Source: Tritrichomonas musculus (Eukaryota > Parabasalia > Tritrichomonadida > Tritrichomonadidae). From it: a stretch of 64,000 nt of DNA. The stretch covers positions 868,001-932,000 of the forward strand of contig JAPFFF010000004.1 in NCBI GenBank assembly GCA_039105265.1, given 5' to 3'. The position numbers were made by a program, and so were the translations under genes. Positions within the stretch are counted from its first letter, which is position 1; each line of letters starts with the position of its first letter. This document shows positions 46,226-55,956 of this stretch, piece by piece. The notes under the pieces are model-generated. The model was not told the DNA's origin. It did not search any database and saw only the letters and a program-made list of their open reading frames with translations.

Positions 46226-47728
46226 TTACTTTCCAGCTTGTTTCTTTTCTGGTGCTGGCTTAACAAATGGAATGAATGTGATGTCTTCAGACTTTTGTGG
46301 GATTTTTTCAGCTGCAGCTTGTAAATCAACATCAGGCATGTTATAGTCAGTAAGTTGGTTTTCTTCTTCAATGATCTTTCTCATGTATGGTTGAAGGATC
46401 TTTGGAACACGAATACCATCTGGTGTTTGATAGTTTTCAAGAATTGCACAAAGAGTTCTTTCAGTAGCAACAAGTGTGCAGTTGAGCATATGAACATACT
46501 CCTTTTCGAGATTTCCTTTTTCATCCTTTGTCTTTCCATGACCGTATCTGATATCGAGTTTTCTTGATTGGAAATCAAGGCAGTTTGAACCTGAAACAAG
46601 TTCTCTATAAGTTCCATATGATGGGAACCAACCTTCGATATCATATTTCTTTGAAGTTGAATAGTTCAATTCACCTGAAACAACTAAAACGACCCTGAAT
46701 GGAATTCCAAGTGTTCTATTGAATTCACATGCATTGTTGATCATTTCATGGTGGATCTTATCGGATTCACCGTTATGTGGTGAAGTGATGCAGAATTGTT
46801 CAACCTTTTCAAATTGATGGACTCTGAAAATTCCCCAGTTATCTTTACCTGATGCACCAGCTTCTTTTCTAAAACAGGTTGAGAAACCAGCATATCTCTT
46901 TGGCAAATCGGCATCAGAAAGTGATTCATTTAAGTGGAAACCACACAATGTTTGCTCAGAGGTAGCAATTAAGAAGCAATCGTCCTTTGGATCATTTGTT
47001 GGTGAATCAATATGATAAAGTGTTTCTTGAAAATCTTCAAGTTGGCAAACACGGCCCATAACATCACTTCTCATGAAGAATGGAGTATGCATTGGTTGGA
47101 ATTTTCTTGATTCAAGGAAGTCAAGACCATATCTAAAGAGAGCTTGGTTAAGACGAAGTGCTGCACCCTTTAAATAAAATCCACGATGACCAGCAACACG
47201 TGCACCACGTTCTGAATCATAACCATCAATCATTTCAAGAAGTTCATTGTGTGGTCTCCAGTTTGGAATTTCTGGGATCTTTCCGCAGATGGCGACAACT
47301 TTGTTGTTTGCTTCATCGAGATCAAATGGTACATCTTCTTGAATCATACATCCGACTTGGCAGAGTTTTTTCTCGACAGATGTAAAGAGCCTTTCTGTTT
47401 CTTCTTCGGCTTCTTGAAGCTGGTCTTTGAGTTTCTTGGATTTTTCTTTTATTTCATTTTTTTGTTCTTCTGAAAGATTTCCACTTTTCTTGGGATTCAT
47501 AGCTTGCATAACTGCACCACGCTCTTTAGCAAGATCTGCTTTCCTCTTGAGGGCAGCACGATATTGCTTGTCTTCTTCGATAATTTCGTCAATTAATTCT
47601 GGTGGTCGATTTCGCTTTTTTTGATTTTCTTTCCACTTAGCAATAACTGCTTCAGGCTGATCACGGAACCATTTGATATCAACACCTGCTTGGAAAACTT
47701 GTGCAACTCCTGATTTCTTGGTTGTCAT
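46226..47728 (-). CDS. SerRS: Seryl-tRNA synthetase, cytosolic
   Basis: A 500-residue class II synthetase. The N-terminal tRNA-binding coiled arm is at residues of about 40-115 (KAVMQAM-type helices, KKLKDQLQEAEEETERLF). Motif 2 lies around residues 285-313 (STCFRKEAGASGKDNWGIFR, then VHQFEKVEQF). Motif 3 is near 414 (LNCTLVATERTLCAILENYQ, then TPDGIRVPKIL). The serine-binding TSEQTLCGF loop is present. The length and the C-terminal Lys-rich tail (KPAPEKKQAGK) fit eukaryotic cytosolic SerRS. It charges tRNA-Ser and tRNA-Sec with serine. The region is somewhat richer in G and C and has more regular codons than its neighbours, as expected for a highly expressed gene. Confidence 0.97.
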   Translation of the reverse strand: MTTKKSGVAQVFQAGVDIKWFRDQPEAVIAKWKENQKKRNRPPELIDEIIEEDKQYRAALKRKADLAKERGAVMQAMNPKKSGNLSEEQKNEIKEKSKKLKDQLQEAEEETERLFTSVEKKLCQVGCMIQEDVPFDLDEANNKVVAICGKIPEIPNWRPHNELLEMIDGYDSERGARVAGHRGFYLKGAALRLNQALFRYGLDFLESRKFQPMHTPFFMRSDVMGRVCQLEDFQETLYHIDSPTNDPKDDCFLIATSEQTLCGFHLNESLSDADLPKRYAGFSTCFRKEAGASGKDNWGIFRVHQFEKVEQFCITSPHNGESDKIHHEMINNACEFNRTLGIPFRVVLVVSGELNYSTSKKYDIEGWFPSYGTYRELVSGSNCLDFQSRKLDIRYGHGKTKDEKGNLEKEYVHMLNCTLVATERTLCAILENYQTPDGIRVPKILQPYMRKIIEEENQLTDYNMPDVDLQAAAEKIPQKSEDITFIPFVKPAPEKKQAGK

Positions 47729-47853
47729 TTGAACGATTAATTCAAGTGAAACGATCCAGCCATTTTTTTCATAAAATTTTGATAAGAAAATTCGTTGAAG
47801 GTAAATGCTTGGTTAACATAAAAAAAATTATATAGTTTTAATATTTAGTACGA

Positions 47854-49101
47854 ATGAATACAGCTTTTACAATTTTTTTAATGCTATATATTGCTTTTAT
47901 GATGTTATTTGTATATGTTATGATATGTGGAAATAATAAATTTCACCGAAATGGATTAATTGGAAAAATATACAGGTTTATAACGTTGACAATCCCTTCA
48001 TTTTTTACATCTTTAATGAAACGAATATGTCCAAAATTCTGTTTCAGTGGACAAGATGATGAAGATGGATCGTGCACAGGCCCTCATGGACCATGCAAGT
48101 ATTTTGTAGCATTCTTTTTTTATATTATATATATGTTTTTTTCAGTAACATATTTAATGAAAGTTTATCCAAACATACCAACAATTTTCAACAATCACTC
48201 AGAAAATTATATTAAATTTATCAAATTCTTCTCTTTGTTTGTTCTTCCTTGGCCATGGGTTATTTTTATTCTTTTTCAATTTCTGGACCCAGGAGAAATT
48301 CGAAATGATAATGTTGAATCATATTTGAAAATATACCCTTATGATTATCAACTTTATTTTCCAAAGCTATGCCCTACATTAAATATTCCTATTGTACCAC
48401 GTTCTCGATATTGCAAATATACAAACAAAAGAATTGCGTATGTTTTTTAAATTAAATTTCTATCACTCATAAAAAAGAAAAAAATAATTTAATTTTCAGC
48501 ACCACAATTAAATAATATATTTAAGATGCTAACTAAATTATTGTCCTTTTTTTTAAGTGCATAGAAATTTAAATTTTTTGGCTTTTCATTTCTAACATTC
48601 AGAAAATATGATCATTACTGCCCATGGGTTCTTATGCCTGTTGGAGAACGAACACACAGACTTTTCATTTTGTTTTTATTATCAGATATCATTGTTGCAG
48701 GGTTTTATGCGTATGGTTGCTTTATGAAACTTATTTGGTGCTTTAATATCAATAAATATCGAATTCCAACAAATGAAGACAAATTAGATCGCTTTTTATA
48801 TGGGTTCGTTCTACTCTTTGATACTGAACCAATGACATTAGCTGCATGTGTTGTTTTAGCTGTTATTACGGCTGTTCTTCTTATTTTTTTAGGCCAACAA
48901 TTCTTTTATATATCACATAACATACTCCAAATTGAGCAAGAAAAGTATGAATACTTAATAGAACTCAGAAGAGAGAGAGAGAGCACTGAACCTGTTATGA
49001 ATTATTATGATAGAGGATTTATTGCAAATTGGAAAAGTGTTCTATTTCCACCAAAGGTTCCTCTCCATAAACCAATGAAATATAAAAAAAAAGATGAGTG
49101 A
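47854..49101 (+). CDS. DHHC-family palmitoyltransferase (DHYC variant), spliced, two exons
   Basis: Two exons, 47854-48437 and 48603-49101, joined in phase 2, give 360 residues. Splicing restores KRIAKYDHYCPWV across the junction, the core of the DHHC active site; unspliced, the frame stops three codons into the intron. Hydrophobic segments lie near residues 3-25, 82-104 and 120-142, with two more after the active site (HRLFILFLLSDIIVAGF and LAACVVLAVITAVLLIFLG), a typical DHHC topology. These enzymes S-acylate membrane proteins. Cys201 in D198-H199-Y200-C201 is the acyl-accepting residue; DHYC is also used by yeast Akr1 and Pfa5. Several zinc ligands of the usual Cys-rich domain are missing (SRYCKYTN for SxHCxxC; VLMPVG for VxNCVG). 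The gene is divergent from SerRS. Confidence 0.9.
48438..48602 (+). other. Spliceosomal intron, 165 bp, trichomonad type
   Basis: The intron begins GTATGT at 48438 and ends TCTAACATTCAG at 48602. Trichomonad introns have a GTATGT 5' site and a 12-base fused branch-point and 3' site close to ACTAACACACAG; both fit. Removal joins the two halves of the DHYC motif in frame. It is the only intron I could support in the window. Confidence 0.92.
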
Positions 49102-49289
49102 GAGAATATTTCAAATATTAAATATTATATCTATCAATTGATTTTGTTTTCACTTACCAAAAATCCAATTTAAAATTCAAATCTCTTTCCTTGTTGATAT
49201 TGGAAAAAAAAATTTATTGTTTTTTAAATAGTTTATTATCTGAAAAAGTGATCAATAAAATTTTCATTACGTTAAAATTCAAAAAATAC

Positions 49290-49574
49290 ATGTCTTTTTC
49301 TCAGCAATCTTTTTTCACAGGAAACAATAATTTCCAAAATAATTTTGAAGCAGAACCTGCACCTAAAAGAAAATTGTTCTCAGAGATTAACCCAAATGTA
49401 GCTCATAACAATAACCAATATTGTGAAAAAGAACAAATGTTTCTAGAACCTCCAAATAAAAATAAATTCCAAGGATTTCAATTTCAATTAAATAATGATA
49501 ATTGGCTTGATTCACCTCAATACTTACCTCAAGAAACATTAAATGAAGCAGATGATTGGCCTGACTTTCTATAA
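49290..49574 (+). CDS. Small hypothetical protein, 94 residues
   Basis: The frame is open from an ATG at 49191, but its first 33 codons are leader-like (Lys/Ile/Leu from AT-rich sequence). The ATG at 49290 follows TTCAAAAAATAC and starts a well-behaved protein: MSFSQQSFFTGNNNFQNNFE, a basic APKRKLFSEINPN patch, then FQGFQFQLNNDNWLDSPQYL and an acidic end DDWPDFL. PKRKLF could be a nuclear-import signal or cyclin-type docking site, and the WLD...DDWPDF tail resembles short acidic interaction motifs. Both are guesses. No domain is recognised. Confidence 0.6.
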   Translation: MSFSQQSFFTGNNNFQNNFEAEPAPKRKLFSEINPNVAHNNNQYCEKEQMFLEPPNKNKFQGFQFQLNNDNWLDSPQYLPQETLNEADDWPDFL

Positions 49575-49857
49575 GTTTGGCCAACTCAAAATATTCGTAA
49601 ATTCAAACCTTTTCAACCTTTAATACTTTATTATTCATTAATTTTTTTTTTTATTTAGCGAGAATATTTAAAAATAAACATGTTATCAAAATCCTTGTAA
49701 TTGTTTATGCTATATATATATTTTTAATTGATTTAAATCATATGCGAAATGTTTCAAACAAAAACATTTAATTATAATGAAGATATTGCTATTTTTTTGA
49801 ACAATTCAAAAACTGAAAAATTTTAATTCTGTAGTTTACGAAAATTTAAATTATTGA

Positions 49858-52800
49858 ATGACCAACATTGCAGATCTTTATCTTCAAGCATTAATTCCAG
49901 ATAATAATACTGTTGCACAAGCAACTAGTGCACTTTTAGAAAAATATAATGATGCAAATTCGATTTTTCAAGTTTTAGAAATTTTACAATCAAATTCAAA
50001 TCCTTTAATTAGAAGACAAGCTGCAATAGGTCTAAAAACCATTTTACATAATTTTTGGTATGGATATAGCAAAACCCCATCAGCACAAAATATTATAGAC
50101 TCCATTATAAATTCCTTAAAAAATGAATCAGAACAATTAACTCGTCATTTAATTATTTATGCATTGGATCCTATTTGCTCGCACCGAGAAGATATATGGC
50201 CACGCTTAATTGATGACCTTGCATTAAATTGCATTCAATCAGACGATCTCGCTATATTAGACATAGGCCTTTCACTTTACGAAATGATTATACCACATCT
50301 TAAGGAAAATCTAATTGGTGAAGTGCTACCCCCACTTTCTGAAAAAATAGCTTTTGTTTTTCAAGCACCAAACGATTTAATACCAACATCATCAAATCTC
50401 ATATTACAGCTTTTCAAAATATTTACACCAAATATTCCTGAGTGTTTGGTAAATTTAGTCGAAGTGTTGTTTACCTGCTTCAGAGTTTTTTTGCAAACTC
50501 AGCATCCTCAAGTAAACGTTATAGCAAACAATCTTTCCGAAATTGTTTCAATGGAAGGAACTTCAACATCAACACGACATTTAATTTATTTATTAGAAGT
50601 TGCCAATGATCCGTCAATTCCTCCATTTGTTATTCATCACATTTTCACTCCAATAGAAGAAATAATTAAAAACAAATATATGGTACCATTTATTTACAAA
50701 TATATTCCAGATTTGCTATCAACGGTTTTTAAATGCGCCTCATTAACTTTTATTGATGATTGTATCACGGAACAATCTGATTCGTCGTATATATATGGCA
50801 TATTAGATTTTATTCAAATTGACAAAGAAGAAGGAAATGCTCTTTTTTCAGTTTTCTCTCAACTTTTCTCTAACTCGTCTATTCAAGTTTCATTTTCTTC
50901 TTTATTAGCATTTCAATTCTTTATTGATAACTATCCTCATATAGTAACAAACAACTTGAAACAAATGGTTTCATTTTTAATTGAGCAATCTACCATAACA
51001 AACCATCACTGCCTTTGTGAGCAATCAATGATTTGTATTCATTACCTTATAAATGTTGTAAATGGAGGTTTAATTGGATACTCAGATTCTCTTCTTCAAG
51101 CAATAATTAATGCAATTTCAGTTGATCATGATCAACTTGTTATTGAAGGATTAACTGCTCTTTCAGAATTTTTCAGAACATTAGATTTTGATCATTCACT
51201 AATTTCAAACATTTTGAATTTATTAATCAGTAAAATTAGAAAATCACCTGAAATAATGAATGGCTGCATCTCAGCTCTGAATGCCATCATATTAGTTTCT
51301 GGATCTGATATATCGCCATTCGCCACTCAACTAGCACCACTTTTCTTTGAAATTATTCAGATGAGTGAAAACCGAAATCCTCAAATGAAATCATATGCAT
51401 CAGAATCAATTGCAGGCTTATTAAAAAATGCGCCAGCAGAGATGAGCGAATTTCTCGGACAGTCAATGCAATTGATGATTCAATTAATCACCACTAGTGA
51501 AGATCCATCAGATTTAGATAGCGCCATATCGGTCTTCTTAATTTTAGCTGATTCACAAATTCCACAAATCACGTCAACATTACAAATTGCAATGGAAAAA
51601 TCAATCAGAATGCTTCAAATAGAATGTCCAGCAATAAGCTTAAATGAAAACGACGTAGAAAGTTCATTAGATCCAGTTTATTCAGCAAAACAAACTGCAA
51701 TGAAATTTATAAATTCATTTGTTATTGCTCATCCTGAATCTTTTGCTTCATGTGCTGAACCAATCACAAACTTGCTTATTACTCACATTAATGAATGTTA
51801 TGAACCACACACAAGATTAATTGCAATTAAAACTTTAGCCTCTTTTGGAGTTGTTAAACTTATTAATCCAGCAAATATTGCTAATGAATTCTTACAAATG
51901 GATTTATTATACGATGATGATCCAATGGTTGTAACAAAAGTTTTTTCATCTGTTACAAAATTTTTATCTCCTGAAATTCCACCTGAAATTCTTTCTAATT
52001 ATATCGAAATAGCTATTAAAGGATTGAGAAATAAATTACAATGTCAAGCACCAGAAAATATTGAAAGTTACGAATTCGATAGTTATGAATTTGATCGTTC
52101 AATATTTAAGTTCTTTTCAAAAATTGCACAAACTCATATAAATATTTATCCTGTCATTAAATTGCTCCAAGTATACACACATAAAGTTAAGAAAAGTAAT
52201 ACAACTGATTTCATTATATTAGAAGTTGCTTCTTTTGCAAATTATTTAATTGCAATTAAAAAGTCTGAATTGAACATTAATGAAATCATACCTCCTCAGA
52301 TTAATCAAATTATAGTACATTCAATCTTGAATTCTTTGAAATATTGTAATGGAACTACTGCACCTCTTCCTTTGTTTGCAGTTAAAGAATTGTTTAAAGC
52401 TGGAGTTTTTGATATAGATCCTTCTTTCACTGAACCTACTTTTCAAGCTATTAATTTAATTTGTTCAATGGAAAATGCAGGTCAACCAACTTTTGATGAA
52501 ACAATTGCTGCAACTGCCTCTTTATTGTTTGTTTTATTTTCTTTAATGGGCGAAAACTTTAATGTTCAAAATTACCTTAACTTTATGATTTCATCTTTGC
52601 CCATAAAGTTTAAACGCTATGCAGAAGACGTTTATTTATCATTGATTCAGCTGTTTCAGAAATATCCTCAAGTTTTTACACCATTTGTACATCAAATAAT
52701 CCTAGGAGTTGCAAAGACATTGGCTTTATCAGATGGTTCACTTACTACAGCTGGTTTGTCAATTGATGTTATTAATCAATTGTCTGTATTTTTCAAAGCA

Positions 52801-52896
52801 CTTATCACAAATGTACCTGAATCAAATCAAATTATTTCTGAAACAATAACTAATCAAAATGAGCTTAATCGTCTTACTCATAGAATAAGTCAATGA
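49858..52896 (+). CDS. Importin-beta-like karyopherin (importin-4/5 type)
   Basis: A 1012-residue HEAT-repeat protein. An IBN_N-like start (residues of about 1-95) has LYLQALIPDNNTVAQATSAL, ILQSNSNPLIRRQAAIGLKT and LTRHLIIYALDPI, the pattern in which karyopherins bind RanGTP. The remainder is a regular series of paired helices (SVDHDQLVIEGLTALSEFF; NPQMKSYASESIAGLLKNAP, as in importin-5), with an acidic insert (DLLYDDDPMV). The length matches importin-4/5 (about 1080). Such proteins carry cargo such as ribosomal proteins and histones through nuclear pores. The subfamily is uncertain; the karyopherin fold is well supported by length and repeats. Confidence 0.85.
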   Translation: MTNIADLYLQALIPDNNTVAQATSALLEKYNDANSIFQVLEILQSNSNPLIRRQAAIGLKTILHNFWYGYSKTPSAQNIIDSIINSLKNESEQLTRHLIIYALDPICSHREDIWPRLIDDLALNCIQSDDLAILDIGLSLYEMIIPHLKENLIGEVLPPLSEKIAFVFQAPNDLIPTSSNLILQLFKIFTPNIPECLVNLVEVLFTCFRVFLQTQHPQVNVIANNLSEIVSMEGTSTSTRHLIYLLEVANDPSIPPFVIHHIFTPIEEIIKNKYMVPFIYKYIPDLLSTVFKCASLTFIDDCITEQSDSSYIYGILDFIQIDKEEGNALFSVFSQLFSNSSIQVSFSSLLAFQFFIDNYPHIVTNNLKQMVSFLIEQSTITNHHCLCEQSMICIHYLINVVNGGLIGYSDSLLQAIINAISVDHDQLVIEGLTALSEFFRTLDFDHSLISNILNLLISKIRKSPEIMNGCISALNAIILVSGSDISPFATQLAPLFFEIIQMSENRNPQMKSYASESIAGLLKNAPAEMSEFLGQSMQLMIQLITTSEDPSDLDSAISVFLILADSQIPQITSTLQIAMEKSIRMLQIECPAISLNENDVESSLDPVYSAKQTAMKFINSFVIAHPESFASCAEPITNLLITHINECYEPHTRLIAIKTLASFGVVKLINPANIANEFLQMDLLYDDDPMVVTKVFSSVTKFLSPEIPPEILSNYIEIAIKGLRNKLQCQAPENIESYEFDSYEFDRSIFKFFSKIAQTHINIYPVIKLLQVYTHKVKKSNTTDFIILEVASFANYLIAIKKSELNINEIIPPQINQIIVHSILNSLKYCNGTTAPLPLFAVKELFKAGVFDIDPSFTEPTFQAINLICSMENAGQPTFDETIAATASLLFVLFSLMGENFNVQNYLNFMISSLPIKFKRYAEDVYLSLIQLFQKYPQVFTPFVHQIILGVAKTLALSDGSLTTAGLSIDVINQLSVFFKALITNVPESNQIISETITNQNELNRLTHRISQ

Positions 52897-53112
52897 ATTA
52901 TTATATTAAATATTTTTATTAGATTTAATAATATATACTTTATTTTTTTCATATTTCAACATAAAGAAGTATAATATTATGGTATTCAAACAGCTTTTTT
53001 ATTATTTGAACTTATTATACATACTTATATAAATCTATAATCTTAGAGTTCTTAATCTGTTTATATATGCATGATAAATTTATAATTCTCGCATTTATTT
53101 AGATATCTCTTA

Positions 53113-54504
53113 CTAATTCCCTATTTTGACATTTAACTTTCCATTGATGGTACGCAAAAAGAATGATGCGTTATATGCAAGATCTTGATTTTCTGATAAA
53201 CAATGTTCTTCCGCAATCGACATAATTTCATTGGTAACACAAGTTTCTACAATGTTAAACGATAAAATAAAATGTTTATTGTAATGAATAATCAAGATAA
53301 TAAAATAATATACTGCTCTTTTTGTATTATCTTCGTCGTTATTTACCATGTCGAGAATTTCTAATATAAAAGGCTTCGATAGCTGCAATGCGAAATCAGG
53401 TTTATTACTTATTATTATAGGGAAAAGATGATTGTACAAATGAATCAAATTTGATTTAATTTTAAAAGAAGATTTGAGAAAAATATTCTCAAACTGAAAA
53501 TCTAAAAACTCTTTTGCAAGTTCAGGAAAAATTTGAATATAAAAATCAGAAAACAATAAAGCATGATATTGAATATCTTCTTTTTTATATTGGCAATATT
53601 GCTTTAATTTTGAGTTAAAATCATTAGCAACTAGCTGAGGTGAAAAGGTATCATCTTTGCTAATCATTATTCTTATTATTGTTAAACATAATATAAAATT
53701 TTTATCATTCATATTAGATAAAATTGGACCTATTAAATTATTATTTCTAATCAAATCAACTGCAATATTTGAATACTTTTCAAAATGCAAAAGCGAATTT
53801 AAAGCATATAAAACTCCATTTTTTGATTTAACAGTTTTTCCTGAAAGGCTATTTTTAAATATGGATAAAATTTGATTAAGATGTTCTTCAGGAAAGTCTT
53901 CTCTTTCAACAATAATTGAGTATAAATAAATAACATTTGGCACTGCATTAATTTTATCCAAATCTAATTGTAATAATTTTTTGATTAACATAACTTTTAA
54001 AGGCTTTTCAAGAGGAATTGTTATAAATAAATTAATAAATATGTAAATGCAATATTTAAGAATATCATTTTCAAAATCACGAATATGCTTCGAAACAAAA
54101 TTAAATAAATTCGAATTATAAATAAACTCGTTAAAAAAATCAGTATAATATGTAAAAAGTGAAAGTGCTTTAAAAGCGTTCAGACCTGTTTCTTTTTGAT
54201 AAGAAAGGTCTAAAACAATTTGTAAAATGCAAGGAGTCAAAAATGGCAACACCTTTTCATGCGATAACTGAGTTAGTTGAAATATCACGAACAAGGCTTT
54301 ATTTTTATTTTGCAAATTTTCTGAACAGTCTGACAAAATAGATATTGACTCATCGAAATCATTTTTGCTAAATTCTATGCGCTCTGGTAGAACAAAAAAA
54401 TCATTTAATTTTCCTTCTTCTCCTTCATGATTTTCAATATTATCATAAATTTGTGCAAGAATATCTTTTCGATTTATTGGTTCACTATCTTTATAGAAAA
54501 ACAT
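53113..54504 (-). CDS. Armadillo-like helical repeat protein, unknown
   Basis: The first true ATG is at 54504 (MFFYKDSEPINRKDIL), giving 463 residues; the open frame extends three codons further only through a GTG. The whole protein is all-helical, with repeats of about 40-45 residues (LLQLDLDKINAVPNVIYLYS, GVLYALNSLLHFEKYSNIAV, DIQYHALLFSDFYIQIFPEL), consistent with an ARM/HEAT solenoid. The layout slightly recalls importin-alpha (short acidic N-terminus followed by ARM repeats), but no IBB domain or NLS-binding Trp/Asn array is visible. It probably acts as a protein-binding scaffold. The gene is divergent from BUD31 with about 91 bp between starts. Confidence 0.8.
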   Translation of the reverse strand: MFFYKDSEPINRKDILAQIYDNIENHEGEEGKLNDFFVLPERIEFSKNDFDESISILSDCSENLQNKNKALFVIFQLTQLSHEKVLPFLTPCILQIVLDLSYQKETGLNAFKALSLFTYYTDFFNEFIYNSNLFNFVSKHIRDFENDILKYCIYIFINLFITIPLEKPLKVMLIKKLLQLDLDKINAVPNVIYLYSIIVEREDFPEEHLNQILSIFKNSLSGKTVKSKNGVLYALNSLLHFEKYSNIAVDLIRNNNLIGPILSNMNDKNFILCLTIIRIMISKDDTFSPQLVANDFNSKLKQYCQYKKEDIQYHALLFSDFYIQIFPELAKEFLDFQFENIFLKSSFKIKSNLIHLYNHLFPIIISNKPDFALQLSKPFILEILDMVNNDEDNTKRAVYYFIILIIHYNKHFILSFNIVETCVTNEIMSIAEEHCLSENQDLAYNASFFLRTINGKLNVKIGN

Positions 54505-54595
54505 ATCTATCACGGTCTTGTCTAAAAATCATTATGCTAGGTGAACTACTTTGACCATATTGATGGCTATGAGAACGTTTATTAATTATATTCAA

Positions 54596-55129
54596 ATGAA
54601 TTCTTCAGAAGAAGATACATATAGCACCAAATCTCGTAAACAAGTTCACATTATACCACGAACACGAATTAAAAAATTACAGAATAGTATTCAGCCTCCC
54701 GCTGGCTGGGACGACGTTATGCCAATTTTTTTGAATCTTGATCACCAATTTATTGTTGAAGACTCCAGAATTCCGGATGATTTCATACCTCGTGAACAAT
54801 ATGTTCGAATTCAAAAAGCTAATTATAAAAGAACAAGAGAACTATATAACCAACGTTTTATTTATAAGAATATTTCAAAAGAACTTTACCAGTGGATTAT
54901 AAATCAAAATCTTGTTGACAAAAATCTACTCGAAAAATGGCAAAAGCCTGGATTTGAAAGACTCTGCTGTCTTGATTGCGAAAACTGTGTTTGTCATATG
55001 GAACAAGATAAAAATGCTCCTGAAGACAAAAAATGTGCCAGATGTTTCTGCCATGGATGTGCATCAAAATATTCTGATGGAACACCAGTCCCAGAAACAC
55101 TCTGCCCGTATCTTGAAGATGATGAATAA
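54596..55129 (+). CDS. BUD31: BUD31/G10 spliceosomal protein
   Basis: Starting at the ATG at 54596 the protein has 177 residues, close to the 144-160 usual for BUD31. Earlier in-frame ATGs at 54563 and 54569 are possible but add only leader-like residues. Signature blocks are IQPPAGWDDVMPIFLNLDHQ, then KRTRELYNQRFIYKNISKEL, YQWIINQNLVDKNLLEKWQK, PGFERLCCLDC, and the C-terminal Cys knots CVCHMEQDK and CARCFCHGCAS. BUD31 is a core component of the activated spliceosome (near Cwc2/Ecm2) with three zinc ions held by these Cys residues. Its presence fits the functional intron at 48438-48602. The extra acidic tail (LCPYLEDDE) is lineage-specific. Confidence 0.95.
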   Translation: MNSSEEDTYSTKSRKQVHIIPRTRIKKLQNSIQPPAGWDDVMPIFLNLDHQFIVEDSRIPDDFIPREQYVRIQKANYKRTRELYNQRFIYKNISKELYQWIINQNLVDKNLLEKWQKPGFERLCCLDCENCVCHMEQDKNAPEDKKCARCFCHGCASKYSDGTPVPETLCPYLEDDE

Positions 55130-55956
55130 TTGGATGCTTTTTTTTTTTTTCTTGTCTAAATATTATACCACAATATAGTGAATATTTTTTTTTTATAAGA
55201 TAAATGTATTCAAGCTTATTTTAGAATAACTTGATATCTTTTGTAAAAAAAAATATGTTAAGGTGCTCACCTTGCTTTATTCATTTTTAAATTGAATATT
55301 TAATTAGCTTGACTTCTATATTGCTTGAAACAATATCATTTACTGATCTGACTTCGTGAAAAGATCATCACACCAATTTTCTTCCAAATCTTTTTTATAT
55401 ATGCAATTAATATTATAATTTATATATATATAGAGTATAATATCCAAAATATTTGAATTTAATGCAGTAATTATAATTTATTTCACAAGAGTTAACTCTT
55501 TCAAAAAGTTTTAATTAAAAAAATTAATTCAATTTTTTGATTCTATAATTATCAAAAAGTTTCATTTTAATCTAAATTTTATTGAATTTTTATTTATAAT
55601 AAAATATAATTTTCGCAATATTAATTATAAAATTTCTTTATTATTTCTTTTGATTGTTTTTATAAATATATAAATATAATATACATTACAATAATAAGGT
55701 TTTTCTCTAGATATATTTTAAATCCAAATATTTGATGAAAACACCAATACTAGGATGTATTTAAGTGCCATTTATACATTTTTTTACACACAATTAAAAT
55801 TTTGAAATCAAAATATTTTAAATCGACTTATTAAATGTTGAGTTAGCAATCATTCAAAAATAGAGAATGATTAAAAAAAAAAATAAATATTTCTCAAAAA
55901 GTGAAACTTTCTATGAAAAAAAACAATAGTGTACATTACAAAAAGTTCAACTTTCA
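55130..55956. other. AT-rich spacer, no gene seen
   Basis: A strongly AT-rich stretch between BUD31 and the hexosaminidase gene, with A/T homopolymers and TATATA runs. Close to the hexosaminidase ATG there are two related segments, CAAAAAGTGAAACTTTCTATGA and CAAAAAGTTCAACTTTCAATGA (near 55896 and 55940), a short local duplication that includes the start codon. I see no open frame or RNA gene. Confidence 0.6.

Noticed and set aside
54505-54513. Upstream extension of the armadillo-like gene
   Set aside because: It relies on a GTG start; the ATG at 54504 is the first proper start.
54551-54595. Longer N-terminus for BUD31
   Set aside because: The frame opens at a TTG and then two ATGs, but the added residues do not match the family. 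The ATG at 54596 fits the family length better.
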